Assembly (NCBI GenBank): GCA_011389935.1
Contig: JAABTJ010000022.1
Location: 1-50,227 of the forward strand
DNA: 50,227 nt
DNA from: Desulfobacteraceae bacterium
GTDB lineage: Bacteria; Desulfobacterota; Desulfobacteria; Desulfobacterales; Desulfosalsimonadaceae
Reading direction: 5' to 3'
Shown: one piece after another, positions 7,548 to 14,282 of the stretch
How the letters are laid out: every line of letters begins with the position of its first letter
How positions within the stretch are numbered: the stretch's first letter is position 1
Position numbers and translations under genes: made by a program
Notes under the pieces: model-generated
Database searches by the model: none
What the model was told of the DNA's origin: nothing
Seen by the model: only the letters and a program-made list of their open reading frames with translations

Positions 7548-8636
7548 TCAACCTCCACAGGATACATAGCCGCCGGAAGGTTCGTCACCGCTCGGCCGGG
7601 ATGTTGCCGGAGCGCTTCCGGCAGGTTGGACGGTACCGGTCATTTCTACCGGCTCCGGGAGAAAATCTCCAGACAATTGGTTCTCACGGGTTTCCACCGG
7701 CAGAAAACCGTCCGGATTGCCCCATTGTTGCCACGACGCCTCGTACGTGTAGACATTTTCAAAGCCCATCAGCCGAAGCACAAAGTAGGAAAAAGAACTG
7801 CGCCTCCCCGAGTCGCAGTAGACAATCACGCCCTTTGACGGATCGAGCCCCTTGTAAATGGCCTGCAGTTCGGAGTAGGATTTGATGGCCTTGGTTTCCG
7901 GATCCGTCCATGCGTCCTGGTAGTTGATATTGACCGCAGTGGGGATATGCCCCTGTTTCAAGGGCGTGCCATCCAGGCCCTTAGATCCCTTTTCCCCAAG
8001 GTACTCTTCCCGGGAACGTACATCCACAATCTGATAATAAAAATCTCCCAACCGCTGATAAATGAATTTTTCATCAATGAGCAGGTGCTTCTGGATACTG
8101 CCCGGGGAAGGCTGGTAGGACACGGGTTCGGGTTTTCGCGGCTGGGCTGCCACTTCGTAGCCTGCCTCCTTCCAGGCATCGATACCCCGCTCCAGGATTT
8201 TCTTGTTCTCGTGACCCATCACATCAAGGATCCAGAATACGTAGGAGGCGGTGGCACCCCCGTCCCTGGAGACCGAATCATAGAGCACCACCGTATCCGT
8301 GGGGGCAATGCCGTGACGGCCCAGCACTTCCTGGGCCGCCTGGACCCCTTTGAATACGGAAGCCAGATTTTTTCCGATATCGTTGAATCGAAAATCGGAC
8401 CACTGCATCCGGATTGCACCGGGGATCACCTCGTTGTCAAAATATTCTTCTGTCCGGACATCCACAATCACCAGATCTTCATCGCCCATATGGTCATGCA
8501 ACCAATGAGCATCGGTAATAAACCGGGCATTGGGATAATCGGCCTGCTGCGGGGCTGCGGATCCAAGCGTCCACAAAACACCCAAAACCAGGACTGCGGC
8601 AATGACGATATACCTGAATACGAAACGATCTTTCAT
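7548..8636 (-). CDS. Exported tandem-domain rhodanese (thiosulfate sulfurtransferase)
   Basis: With the start at 8636 (AGGAGG about eight bases upstream) the protein has 362 residues. An N-terminal hydrophobic segment (residues about 7-26) directs it to the membrane or periplasm. Two rhodanese domains follow. The first (about 40-165) has DVRTEEYFDNEVIPGA but no cysteine in the active loop (YDSVSRDGG), as usual for the inactive half. The second (about 185-320) has DVRSREEYLGE and the active loop YCDSGRRSS with the catalytic cysteine. The C-terminus ends SCGG. It would transfer sulfane sulfur from thiosulfate or persulfides outside the cytoplasm to the split YeeE transporter encoded next. A minus-strand TATAAT at 8664-8659 could be its -10 box. 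Confidence 0.9.
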   Translation of the reverse strand: MKDRFVFRYIVIAAVLVLGVLWTLGSAAPQQADYPNARFITDAHWLHDHMGDEDLVIVDVRTEEYFDNEVIPGAIRMQWSDFRFNDIGKNLASVFKGVQAAQEVLGRHGIAPTDTVVLYDSVSRDGGATASYVFWILDVMGHENKKILERGIDAWKEAGYEVAAQPRKPEPVSYQPSPGSIQKHLLIDEKFIYQRLGDFYYQIVDVRSREEYLGEKGSKGLDGTPLKQGHIPTAVNINYQDAWTDPETKAIKSYSELQAIYKGLDPSKGVIVYCDSGRRSSFSYFVLRLMGFENVYTYEASWQQWGNPDGFLPVETRENQLSGDFLPEPVEMTGTVQPAGSAPATSRPSGDEPSGGYVSCGG

Positions 8637-8846
8637 AAAAAGGACCTCCTGTTTCTGTATTATACGGCTTTCGGATGCGGGCCGGAAAAGAACCGGTGCC
8701 CCTCGCAAGGGTTCTATTTAGAAAATATGTCTCTGAATTGAAAAATTTCAAGAAAAAAAATAGCGCTCAATCAAAGGCGATGAATGGGGGCGAAACAGGA
8801 GAAAAATGTGGGAGGGTGGATAAATGGGTTTTCGGTGCTGCTGGAA

Positions 8847-8880
8847 GCTGCGCTTCCGCGCCGGGGCGCGGAAGCGCAGC
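8847..8880. terminator. Perfect 14-bp stem hairpin downstream of the mrp gene
   Basis: GCTGCGCTTCCGCG (8847-8860), a six-base loop, and its exact complement (8867-8880) form a very stable GC-rich stem. It lies 18 bp beyond the stop of the Mrp gene and about 210 bp upstream of the rhodanese start, both on the minus strand. There is no T-run on either side, so it is not a classical intrinsic terminator. It may stop transcription with Rho, protect the mrp transcript's 3' end, or be a small dispersed hairpin repeat. Confidence 0.55.
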
Positions 8881-8897
8881 AGATACGAATAAAGCAA

Positions 8898-9737
8898 TCA
8901 GGCGTTTGCCATGATATCGGCGATATCATGAAGCGCTTTTGTCACCGGGGAATCCTTGTACGCAAGCTGAAACGCGTTTCCGGAGTCTCCGGCCTTGACC
9001 ATGTTCGGATCGAAGGGGATGCGCCCCAGAAACCGCAAGCCGAACTGTTTGGCGGTTTTTTCGCCGCCGCCGCTGCCGAAAAGTTCGATGGTTTTGCCAC
9101 AGTGGGGGCACGCATAGCCGCTCATGTTCTCGACGATGCCGAAAATATCCAGGTTGAGCTTTTTGCAGAAATTGATGGATTTGCGCACATCCGACAGGGC
9201 CACCTCCTGGGGGGTGGTCACCACGATGGCGTGGGCGTCGGTTACCGTCTGGGCAACGCTCATGGGTTCATCCCCGGTACCGGGAGGGGAATCAATAATC
9301 AGGTAATCCAGGTCTCCCCAGTTGACCTCGGTGATAAACTGCGTGATGGCTGCATGCTTCAATGGCCCCCGCCAGATCACCGCCGTATCGTTGTCCGGCA
9401 GTATCCCATCGATGGAAATGGCGGAAAGTTTGTCCGAATAATGCAGGGGTTCGAGCTTCTCCCCGGCGCTTCCGGCTTTCACGCCCGTCAACCCAAGCAT
9501 TCTCGGGACATCCGGACCATGGACGTCCACATCCATGATCCCGACGGTAAACCCTTTTTCCGCAAGGGCCATGGCCATATTGACCGAGACGCTTGTTTTT
9601 CCCACGCCGCCCTTGCCGCTCATCACCAAAAATTTGTGCTTGATCCTGGCCAACGCTTTTTTCACATTTTCATCGCTATCCTGCCCGGCATTCTGCGGAC
9701 CGCCGCTGCTGCATCCGGGCTGCTGACATTCACCCAT
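8898..9737 (-). CDS. mrp: Mrp/NBP35-family P-loop ATPase, iron-sulfur carrier
   Basis: The 279-residue protein (start 9737, AGGAG nearby) contains the deviant Walker A SGKGGVGKTSVSVN at about 40-53, DVDVHGPDVPRMLG, IDSPPGTGDEP and the CPHC motif near residue 205, which in Mrp/Nbp35 dimers binds a bridging [4Fe-4S] cluster. The N-terminus MGECQQPGCSSGG adds two cysteines. It acts as a cytoplasmic scaffold or carrier for iron-sulfur cluster assembly. It is 64 bp behind the DUF134 gene and shares its promoter, a pairing common in anaerobes. The in-frame extension upstream of 9737 reads out of the DUF134 gene in another frame and is not used. Confidence 0.93.
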   Translation of the reverse strand: MGECQQPGCSSGGPQNAGQDSDENVKKALARIKHKFLVMSGKGGVGKTSVSVNMAMALAEKGFTVGIMDVDVHGPDVPRMLGLTGVKAGSAGEKLEPLHYSDKLSAISIDGILPDNDTAVIWRGPLKHAAITQFITEVNWGDLDYLIIDSPPGTGDEPMSVAQTVTDAHAIVVTTPQEVALSDVRKSINFCKKLNLDIFGIVENMSGYACPHCGKTIELFGSGGGEKTAKQFGLRFLGRIPFDPNMVKAGDSGNAFQLAYKDSPVTKALHDIADIMANA

Positions 9738-9801
9738 TTTCGCTCTCCTTTTCTGGAAAACATGTAAAAAACAAAATATATGGTTATAACGCGTTGTAGA
9801 C

Positions 9802-10227
9802 TTACTCCTCCTGGATGGGCATGACGCGCTCGACCTCTTTTTCCCCGCATTCCGGGCAGACGTCGGGTCTGGGCGTCCCGCATTCCATAATCCAGTCATA
9901 ATTACAGCAGGAACACGCAAAACGCCGCTCCCCGTCCACAAACTGGTAATTGCCCCCTTCGATGCGGATCGCTTTCCCGTTGATCAGCGCATCCGCAACC
10001 GTTTTTCTGGCTTTTTCGATAATGCGGCCGAAAGTGGCGCGCGATACCCCCATCTCCTCCCCGGCCTCCTCGTGGGAATACCCCATGTAATCGGCAAGCC
10101 GCAGGGCTTCACATTCATCAATGGCCAGCCGGGTTTCCGATAGCTTGACCATGGGGATGCCCCTTGGCTTGAAGTAACTTACCCCGGGGTTATGCGATAC
10201 AAATCGTTTCTTATGTGGTCGTCCCAT
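9802..10227 (-). CDS. DUF134-family DNA-binding protein
   Basis: Starting at MGRPHKKRFVSHNPGVSYFK (10227, GGTGA just upstream) the protein has 140 residues. The first part matches the DUF134 signature (PxVxYFKPRGIPM). It is followed by a sigma-70-region-4-like helix-turn-helix: LRLADYMGYSHEEAGEEMGV, then SRATFGRIIEKARKTVADAL. The C-terminal quarter carries CSCCNYDW and CPECGEKEVE, a probable zinc ribbon or iron-sulfur site. The protein is predicted to bind DNA and, from the palindrome at its own promoter, to regulate itself and the following Mrp gene. Confidence 0.88.
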   Translation of the reverse strand: MGRPHKKRFVSHNPGVSYFKPRGIPMVKLSETRLAIDECEALRLADYMGYSHEEAGEEMGVSRATFGRIIEKARKTVADALINGKAIRIEGGNYQFVDGERRFACSCCNYDWIMECGTPRPDVCPECGEKEVERVMPIQEE

Positions 10228-10239
10228 ACATTCACCTTT

Positions 10240-10259
10240 TTTTGAGCAAATACTCAAAA
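10240..10259. promoter_or_regulatory. Palindromic operator at the DUF134-mrp promoter
   Basis: TTTTGAG (10240-10246) and CTCAAAA (10253-10259) form a perfect inverted repeat with a six-base spacer. It covers the predicted transcription start, just downstream of the -10 box, so a bound protein would block transcription. The most likely binder is the DUF134 protein encoded 13 bp downstream (inference). Confidence 0.6.
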
Positions 10260-10265
10260 GTTATT

Positions 10266-10294
10266 TTAATACCGCTGCACTGTCCAGCTGTCAA
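10266..10294 (-). promoter_or_regulatory. Sigma-70-type promoter of DUF134-mrp
   Basis: On the minus strand TTGACA (10294-10289), a 17-bp spacer and TATTAA (10271-10266). This is a strong consensus match, with the start point near 10259 and the DUF134 start codon at 10227. Confidence 0.7.
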
Positions 10295-10303
10295 GACAAA
10301 AAA

Positions 10304-11614
10304 TTACCCCTGTCTCTTTTTCATCCGTATCCGCATGGACTCGGCATGCGCGCCGAGCCCTTCGATTTCTGCCAGCCGCATGGCATCTTCGGCTTCGTCG
10401 GAAAAGGCCCCGGCCGTGTAGTAGACCAGGCTGGTACGCTTCATGAAGCAGCCAACGGACAGGGCGGAAGAAAATCGCGCCGTTCCCGCGGTCGGCAGCA
10501 CGTGATTGGGCCCGGCAATATAGTCGCCAATAGGTTCGGGCGTATAGGCTCCCATGAAAACAGCCCCGGCATTTTTAACGGAGCCGATCCAGTCAAACGG
10601 ATCTCGTACCTGAAGCTCAAGATGCTCCGGGGCGATCCGATTGGCGATTTCCATGGCCGCTTCCATGTCGGGTACCAACAGGATGGCGCCGAAACGCTCC
10701 AGGGAGGCCGCCGCGACCTCCCCGCGCGAAAGCCGGGGCAGCTGCCCTTGCAAAGCATCGGAAACCGCGCGGGCAACATCATTGGATGTGGTAACCAGGA
10801 CGGCCGATGCCAGACGATCGTGCTCCGCCTGGGAGAGGAGATCCGCGGCGATGTAGTCCGGATCCGCATGGCTGTCTGCGATAACCAGAATTTCACTGGG
10901 GCCGGCCACGCCGTCAATACCCACCAAACCGGAGACCATCTTTTTTGCCAGGGTGACATATACATTCCCCGGCCCTACGATCACATCCACGGGAGCAATG
11001 GTTTTTGTCCCGTGCGTGAGTGCGGCGATCGCCCAAGCGCTGCCGGCCTTGTAGACCTGATCGATGCCGATACGGTTTGCCGCCGCCAGAAGATGCGGAT
11101 TCACGCTGCCGTCCGCGGTCGGCGGCGTAACCATGACAACCCTTTTTACGCCGGCGATTTTCGCGGGGATGCCTCCCATCAGCACGGAGGAGACCAGCGG
11201 CGTCGTCCCCCCCCTGGCACCGGGAACGTAAATACCCGCGGCAGACAACGGGTTTACCATCTGCCCCAGAATCACGCCCTGTCTCGGAGCATCGAACCAG
11301 GAATTTTCAAGCTGGCGCCGGTGAAAGGATTCGATCTGCCCGGCCGCCCGGGAAAGTGCCGAGACAAAAGCGTCATCCACGCTTTTTTCGGCAGATGCCA
11401 TTTCTTCCGGTGTAACCGCCATGTCCGCGATTTTCATTTCCGGTGCATCAAAGCGATTGGTGTATTCGATCACGGCATCGTCACCGCGTTCTTTTACATC
11501 CGCCAGGATATGATTGACCGCGTCGATGTCGTCTTTTTCATATATCAATCCCCGGCTGATGATCGCTGCAATGCACGCTTCCGCATCCGCCGAGGGATAG
11601 TTGATAATTTTCAT
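10304..11614 (-). CDS. hisD: Histidinol dehydrogenase
   Basis: A 436-residue protein of the usual HisD length, catalysing the last two oxidation steps of histidine synthesis (L-histidinol to L-histidine, NAD-dependent, zinc). Clear family segments are [47 protein letters not shown], and [20 protein letters not shown] with zinc and catalytic histidines. The start at 11614 has a GGAGAGGGG ribosome site. It stands alone here, away from other his genes, with its own promoter and divergent from serC. Its stop lies 10 bp from the -35 box of the DUF134 promoter, so read-through into DUF134-mrp is possible. Confidence 0.97.
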   Translation of the reverse strand: MKIINYPSADAEACIAAIISRGLIYEKDDIDAVNHILADVKERGDDAVIEYTNRFDAPEMKIADMAVTPEEMASAEKSVDDAFVSALSRAAGQIESFHRRQLENSWFDAPRQGVILGQMVNPLSAAGIYVPGARGGTTPLVSSVLMGGIPAKIAGVKRVVMVTPPTADGSVNPHLLAAANRIGIDQVYKAGSAWAIAALTHGTKTIAPVDVIVGPGNVYVTLAKKMVSGLVGIDGVAGPSEILVIADSHADPDYIAADLLSQAEHDRLASAVLVTTSNDVARAVSDALQGQLPRLSRGEVAAASLERFGAILLVPDMEAAMEIANRIAPEHLELQVRDPFDWIGSVKNAGAVFMGAYTPEPIGDYIAGPNHVLPTAGTARFSSALSVGCFMKRTSLVYYTAGAFSDEAEDAMRLAEIEGLGAHAESMRIRMKKRQG

Positions 11615-11685
11615 TTCCCCTCTCCCGCTTTGTTCAGTGTTTCTGCAGGGATTCTCTTGCTGCCCAATGCGTACCGTTCACCTGT

Positions 11686-11714
11686 TATGTATGTAAAACA
11701 CGCAGGATTGTCAA
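11686..11714 (-). promoter_or_regulatory. Sigma-70-type promoter of hisD
   Basis: TTGACA (11714-11709 on the minus strand), a 17-bp spacer, TACATA (11691-11686). The start point would be near 11680, leaving a leader of about 65 nt before hisD. Confidence 0.6.
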
Positions 11715-11743
11715 TAATGATGTGGGTATATTCCCATTTTTGG

Positions 11744-11772
11744 TTGACTTTTTTTGCATATACTGGTAAATT
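11744..11772 (+). promoter_or_regulatory. Sigma-70-type promoter of serC
   Basis: TTGACT (11744-11749), a 17-bp spacer and TAAATT (11767-11772) precede serC, with about 77 nt of leader. It is divergent from and 30 bp away from the hisD promoter, so the two could share a regulator. Confidence 0.6.
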
Positions 11773-11855
11773 AGATAATTTATTTTTACCGCATTGATTC
11801 AATTCCATAAATTCAATACCATAAACGCGTTCCAAAAAACAGGAGGAAGAACAAT

Positions 11856-12944
11856 ATGCCCACAAACCGAATTTGCAACTTTAATGCCGGACCGGCGACG
11901 CTTCCCGAGCCCGTACTGAAAGAAGCCCAGGCATCGCTTCTGGATTTCCAGGGCTGCTGCATGTCAATCGTTGAAATCAGCCACCGCTCCGAGCCCTTCG
12001 ACAATGTCATCAACGATGCGATTGCCCGCACCAAGCGGCTTTTACAGATCGGCGACGATTTCCACGTCCTGTTTTTGCAGGGAGGCGCCAGCCTTCAGTT
12101 TGCCATGGCCCCCATGAACTTTCTTACCGACGGGCGCTCAGCGGATTACGTCAATACCGGCACATGGTCCACCAAGGCGATAAAGGAAGCCCAGATTCAA
12201 AACAAGGCGCATACGGTCGTGGCCTCTTCCGAAGACCGGAATTTCGCCTACATACCAAAAGATATCCGCTTTAACAAGGATGCCACCTATGCGCACATCA
12301 CTTCCAATAACACCATCAAAGGGACCCAGTGGGCCCAGTTTCCGGATACCGGCGGCGTACCCCTGGTGGCGGACATGTCCTCGGATTTCATGAGCCGTCC
12401 CCTGGACATGAGCAAGTTCGGAATGATATATGCCGGCGCCCAGAAAAACATCGGCCCTGCAGGCGTATGCATGGTCATTATCCGCGACGACATGCTGAAG
12501 CTGATCCCGGACGGCCTGCCAACCATGCTGGACTACCGGACCCATGCATCCAAAAATTCCATGTTCAACACCCCCCCGTGCTTTGCCATATACATGGTGC
12601 AGCTCGTGCTCAAATGGCTTGAGGAGACTGTCGGAGGGCTGGCCGAGATGGAAAAGATCAACCGGAAAAAAGGGGATCTTCTTTACGGTTTCATGGATGA
12701 AACGACCTTTTACCAGCCGACAGCCGACAAGGACAGCCGTTCACTCATGAACGTCACCTTTCGACTGCCGTCGGAAGACATGGAAAAGAAATTTATCGCC
12801 GAAGCAACGCAAAACGGCCTGGGCGGCCTCAAGGGGCATCGTTCAGTGGGCGGATGCAGGGCCTCGATATACAACGCCGCCACCTATGAAAACGTGGAAA
12901 AACTGGTGGATTTTATGAGAACGTTCGAAAAGAACAACGCTTAG
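11856..12944 (+). CDS. serC: Phosphoserine aminotransferase
   Basis: The 362-residue PLP enzyme converts 3-phosphohydroxypyruvate and glutamate to phosphoserine, the second step of serine synthesis (it can also act in pyridoxal phosphate synthesis). It has the family start CNFNAGPATLPEPVLKEAQ, HRSEPF, LFLQGGASLQFAMAPMNF, and IYAGAQKNIGPAGV with the PLP-binding lysine, and ends with GLGGLKGHRSVGGCRASIYN. The start at 11856 follows AGGAGG. It is single-gene, with its own promoter and a strong terminator at 12971-12998. serA, the preceding enzyme, lies 5 kb away on the other strand. Confidence 0.97.
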   Translation: MPTNRICNFNAGPATLPEPVLKEAQASLLDFQGCCMSIVEISHRSEPFDNVINDAIARTKRLLQIGDDFHVLFLQGGASLQFAMAPMNFLTDGRSADYVNTGTWSTKAIKEAQIQNKAHTVVASSEDRNFAYIPKDIRFNKDATYAHITSNNTIKGTQWAQFPDTGGVPLVADMSSDFMSRPLDMSKFGMIYAGAQKNIGPAGVCMVIIRDDMLKLIPDGLPTMLDYRTHASKNSMFNTPPCFAIYMVQLVLKWLEETVGGLAEMEKINRKKGDLLYGFMDETTFYQPTADKDSRSLMNVTFRLPSEDMEKKFIAEATQNGLGGLKGHRSVGGCRASIYNAATYENVEKLVDFMRTFEKNNA

Positions 12945-12970
12945 AAGCAAAAAAAACACGATAAAAAAAA

Positions 12971-12998
12971 GCTGCCGGAAAACCCGGCAGCTTTTTTT
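12971..12998. terminator. Intrinsic terminator between serC and the thiolase gene
   Basis: GCTGCCGG (12971-12978), a five-base loop and CCGGCAGC (12984-12991), followed by seven T. On the other strand the stem is also followed by a run of T (the A-run at 12963-12970), so it can terminate both convergent genes. Confidence 0.92.
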
Positions 12999-13021
12999 GT
13001 TTTACATAAGGTTCAGACCGG

Positions 13022-14227
13022 CTACACGAGTTCAAACACGGCTGCGGCACCCATGCCGCCGCCGATGCACATCGACTCGACGCCGTATTTCACGCCGCGC
13101 TCCTTCATTTCATTCATGAGCTGGGCACAGAGCTTTGCGCCTGTGCAGCCCAGCGGGTGGCCCAGTGCAATGGCACCGCCGTTGACATTGACGATCCGCT
13201 TGTCCGAATCGGATGCCCACAGGCTCTTGTCATCATAGAGACCCAGCTGCTGCATGGAATAAATGGCCTGGGAGGCAAACGCCTCGTTGAGTTCAAACAG
13301 ACCGATATCCTCCACCTTGAGCCCCGCCATCTTGAGCACCTTGGGGACCGCGTATGCGGGCCCAACGCCCATTTCATCCGCCTTACAGCCGGCAACGGTG
13401 TAGCCGACAATTCGGGCAATGGGGGTGACATTATACTTCTTCACCGCCTCTTCGCTCATAACCAGTGTGGCGGCCGCACCGTCGGTCGTCTGGGACGAGT
13501 TGCCCGCGGTAACCGATCCGGTTGCCGAGAAAACCGGGCGGAGCTTGGCAAGACCTTCCGCAGTGGTGGTTTCCCGGATACCGTCGTCAAAATCCTGCGT
13601 GAACGTTTCTTCCACCCACTCCCCGTTCTTTTCAAGAAAACGCTGCGCCGGCGTGGGGACAATCTCCTTGAAAAGACCCTTTGCTTTTGCATTTGCCGCT
13701 TTCATGTGAGAATGGTAGGCGAATTCGTCCTGCATTTCACGGCTCACGTTATACCGGTTGGCCACGTTTTCCGCGGTAACGCCCATGGAAATATACACAT
13801 CCGGATTTTCCTTGGCCATCTTCGGATGAGGACGCGGCATGTTGCCGCCCATGGGAACGATGGACATGGATTCAATACCGCCGCCGATGGCGACATCGCA
13901 CCAGCCGCTTTTGATGCGCATGGCCTGGAGCGCGATCGCTTCAAGGCCTGAGGAGCAAAAACGGTTTACAGTGGCGCCGCATGTCTCATCGGGAAATCCC
14001 GCCATCTGGGCCAGGACGCGGCCGATGTTGAGCCCCTGCTGCGCTTCGGGAAAGGAACACCCGATCATCAGGTCTTCCACATCCTTTTTCTCGATTTGCG
14101 GGGTTTTTTCCATAACGGCGTTCAACACCGTATTCAACAGGTCTTCCGGTCTCGTCTGTGCGAAAGCTCCTTTTCCCCTGCGGCATCCCGGGGTGCGGAA
14201 CGATGTGACGATATAGGCTTCTTTCAT
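13022..14227 (-). CDS. fadA: Acetyl-CoA acyltransferase (3-ketoacyl-CoA thiolase), FadA type
   Basis: The 401-residue thiolase cleaves 3-ketoacyl-CoA with CoA in the last step of beta-oxidation. The acyl-accepting cysteine is Cys91 in NRFCSSGLEAIALQAM; the C-terminal NGGAIALGHPLGCTGAKL and CIGGGMGAA carry the catalytic histidine and second cysteine. The start at 14227 follows AGGAGG. It lies 55 bp downstream of the multifunctional FadN-type gene, and the two form the beta-oxidation operon. Such enzymes in sulfate reducers serve fatty-acid degradation or syntrophic growth (family knowledge). Chain-length preference cannot be read from sequence. Confidence 0.93.
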   Translation of the reverse strand: MKEAYIVTSFRTPGCRRGKGAFAQTRPEDLLNTVLNAVMEKTPQIEKKDVEDLMIGCSFPEAQQGLNIGRVLAQMAGFPDETCGATVNRFCSSGLEAIALQAMRIKSGWCDVAIGGGIESMSIVPMGGNMPRPHPKMAKENPDVYISMGVTAENVANRYNVSREMQDEFAYHSHMKAANAKAKGLFKEIVPTPAQRFLEKNGEWVEETFTQDFDDGIRETTTAEGLAKLRPVFSATGSVTAGNSSQTTDGAAATLVMSEEAVKKYNVTPIARIVGYTVAGCKADEMGVGPAYAVPKVLKMAGLKVEDIGLFELNEAFASQAIYSMQQLGLYDDKSLWASDSDKRIVNVNGGAIALGHPLGCTGAKLCAQLMNEMKERGVKYGVESMCIGGGMGAAAVFELV

Positions 14228-14282
14228 CTTTATATCCTCCTAAACAATACAGGTTATTTCGTTCGGGTACTGGTAATGGTAT

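Noticed and set aside
8637..8760. Second sigma-54 promoter upstream of the rhodanese operon
   Set aside because: GGCAC occurs on the minus strand, but the base pair at -12 is not GC, and no activator-like dyad is present.
10346..11797. 483-codon plus-strand frame opposite hisD
   Set aside because: It is the complement of a highly conserved enzyme gene; no domain or start signal was seen.
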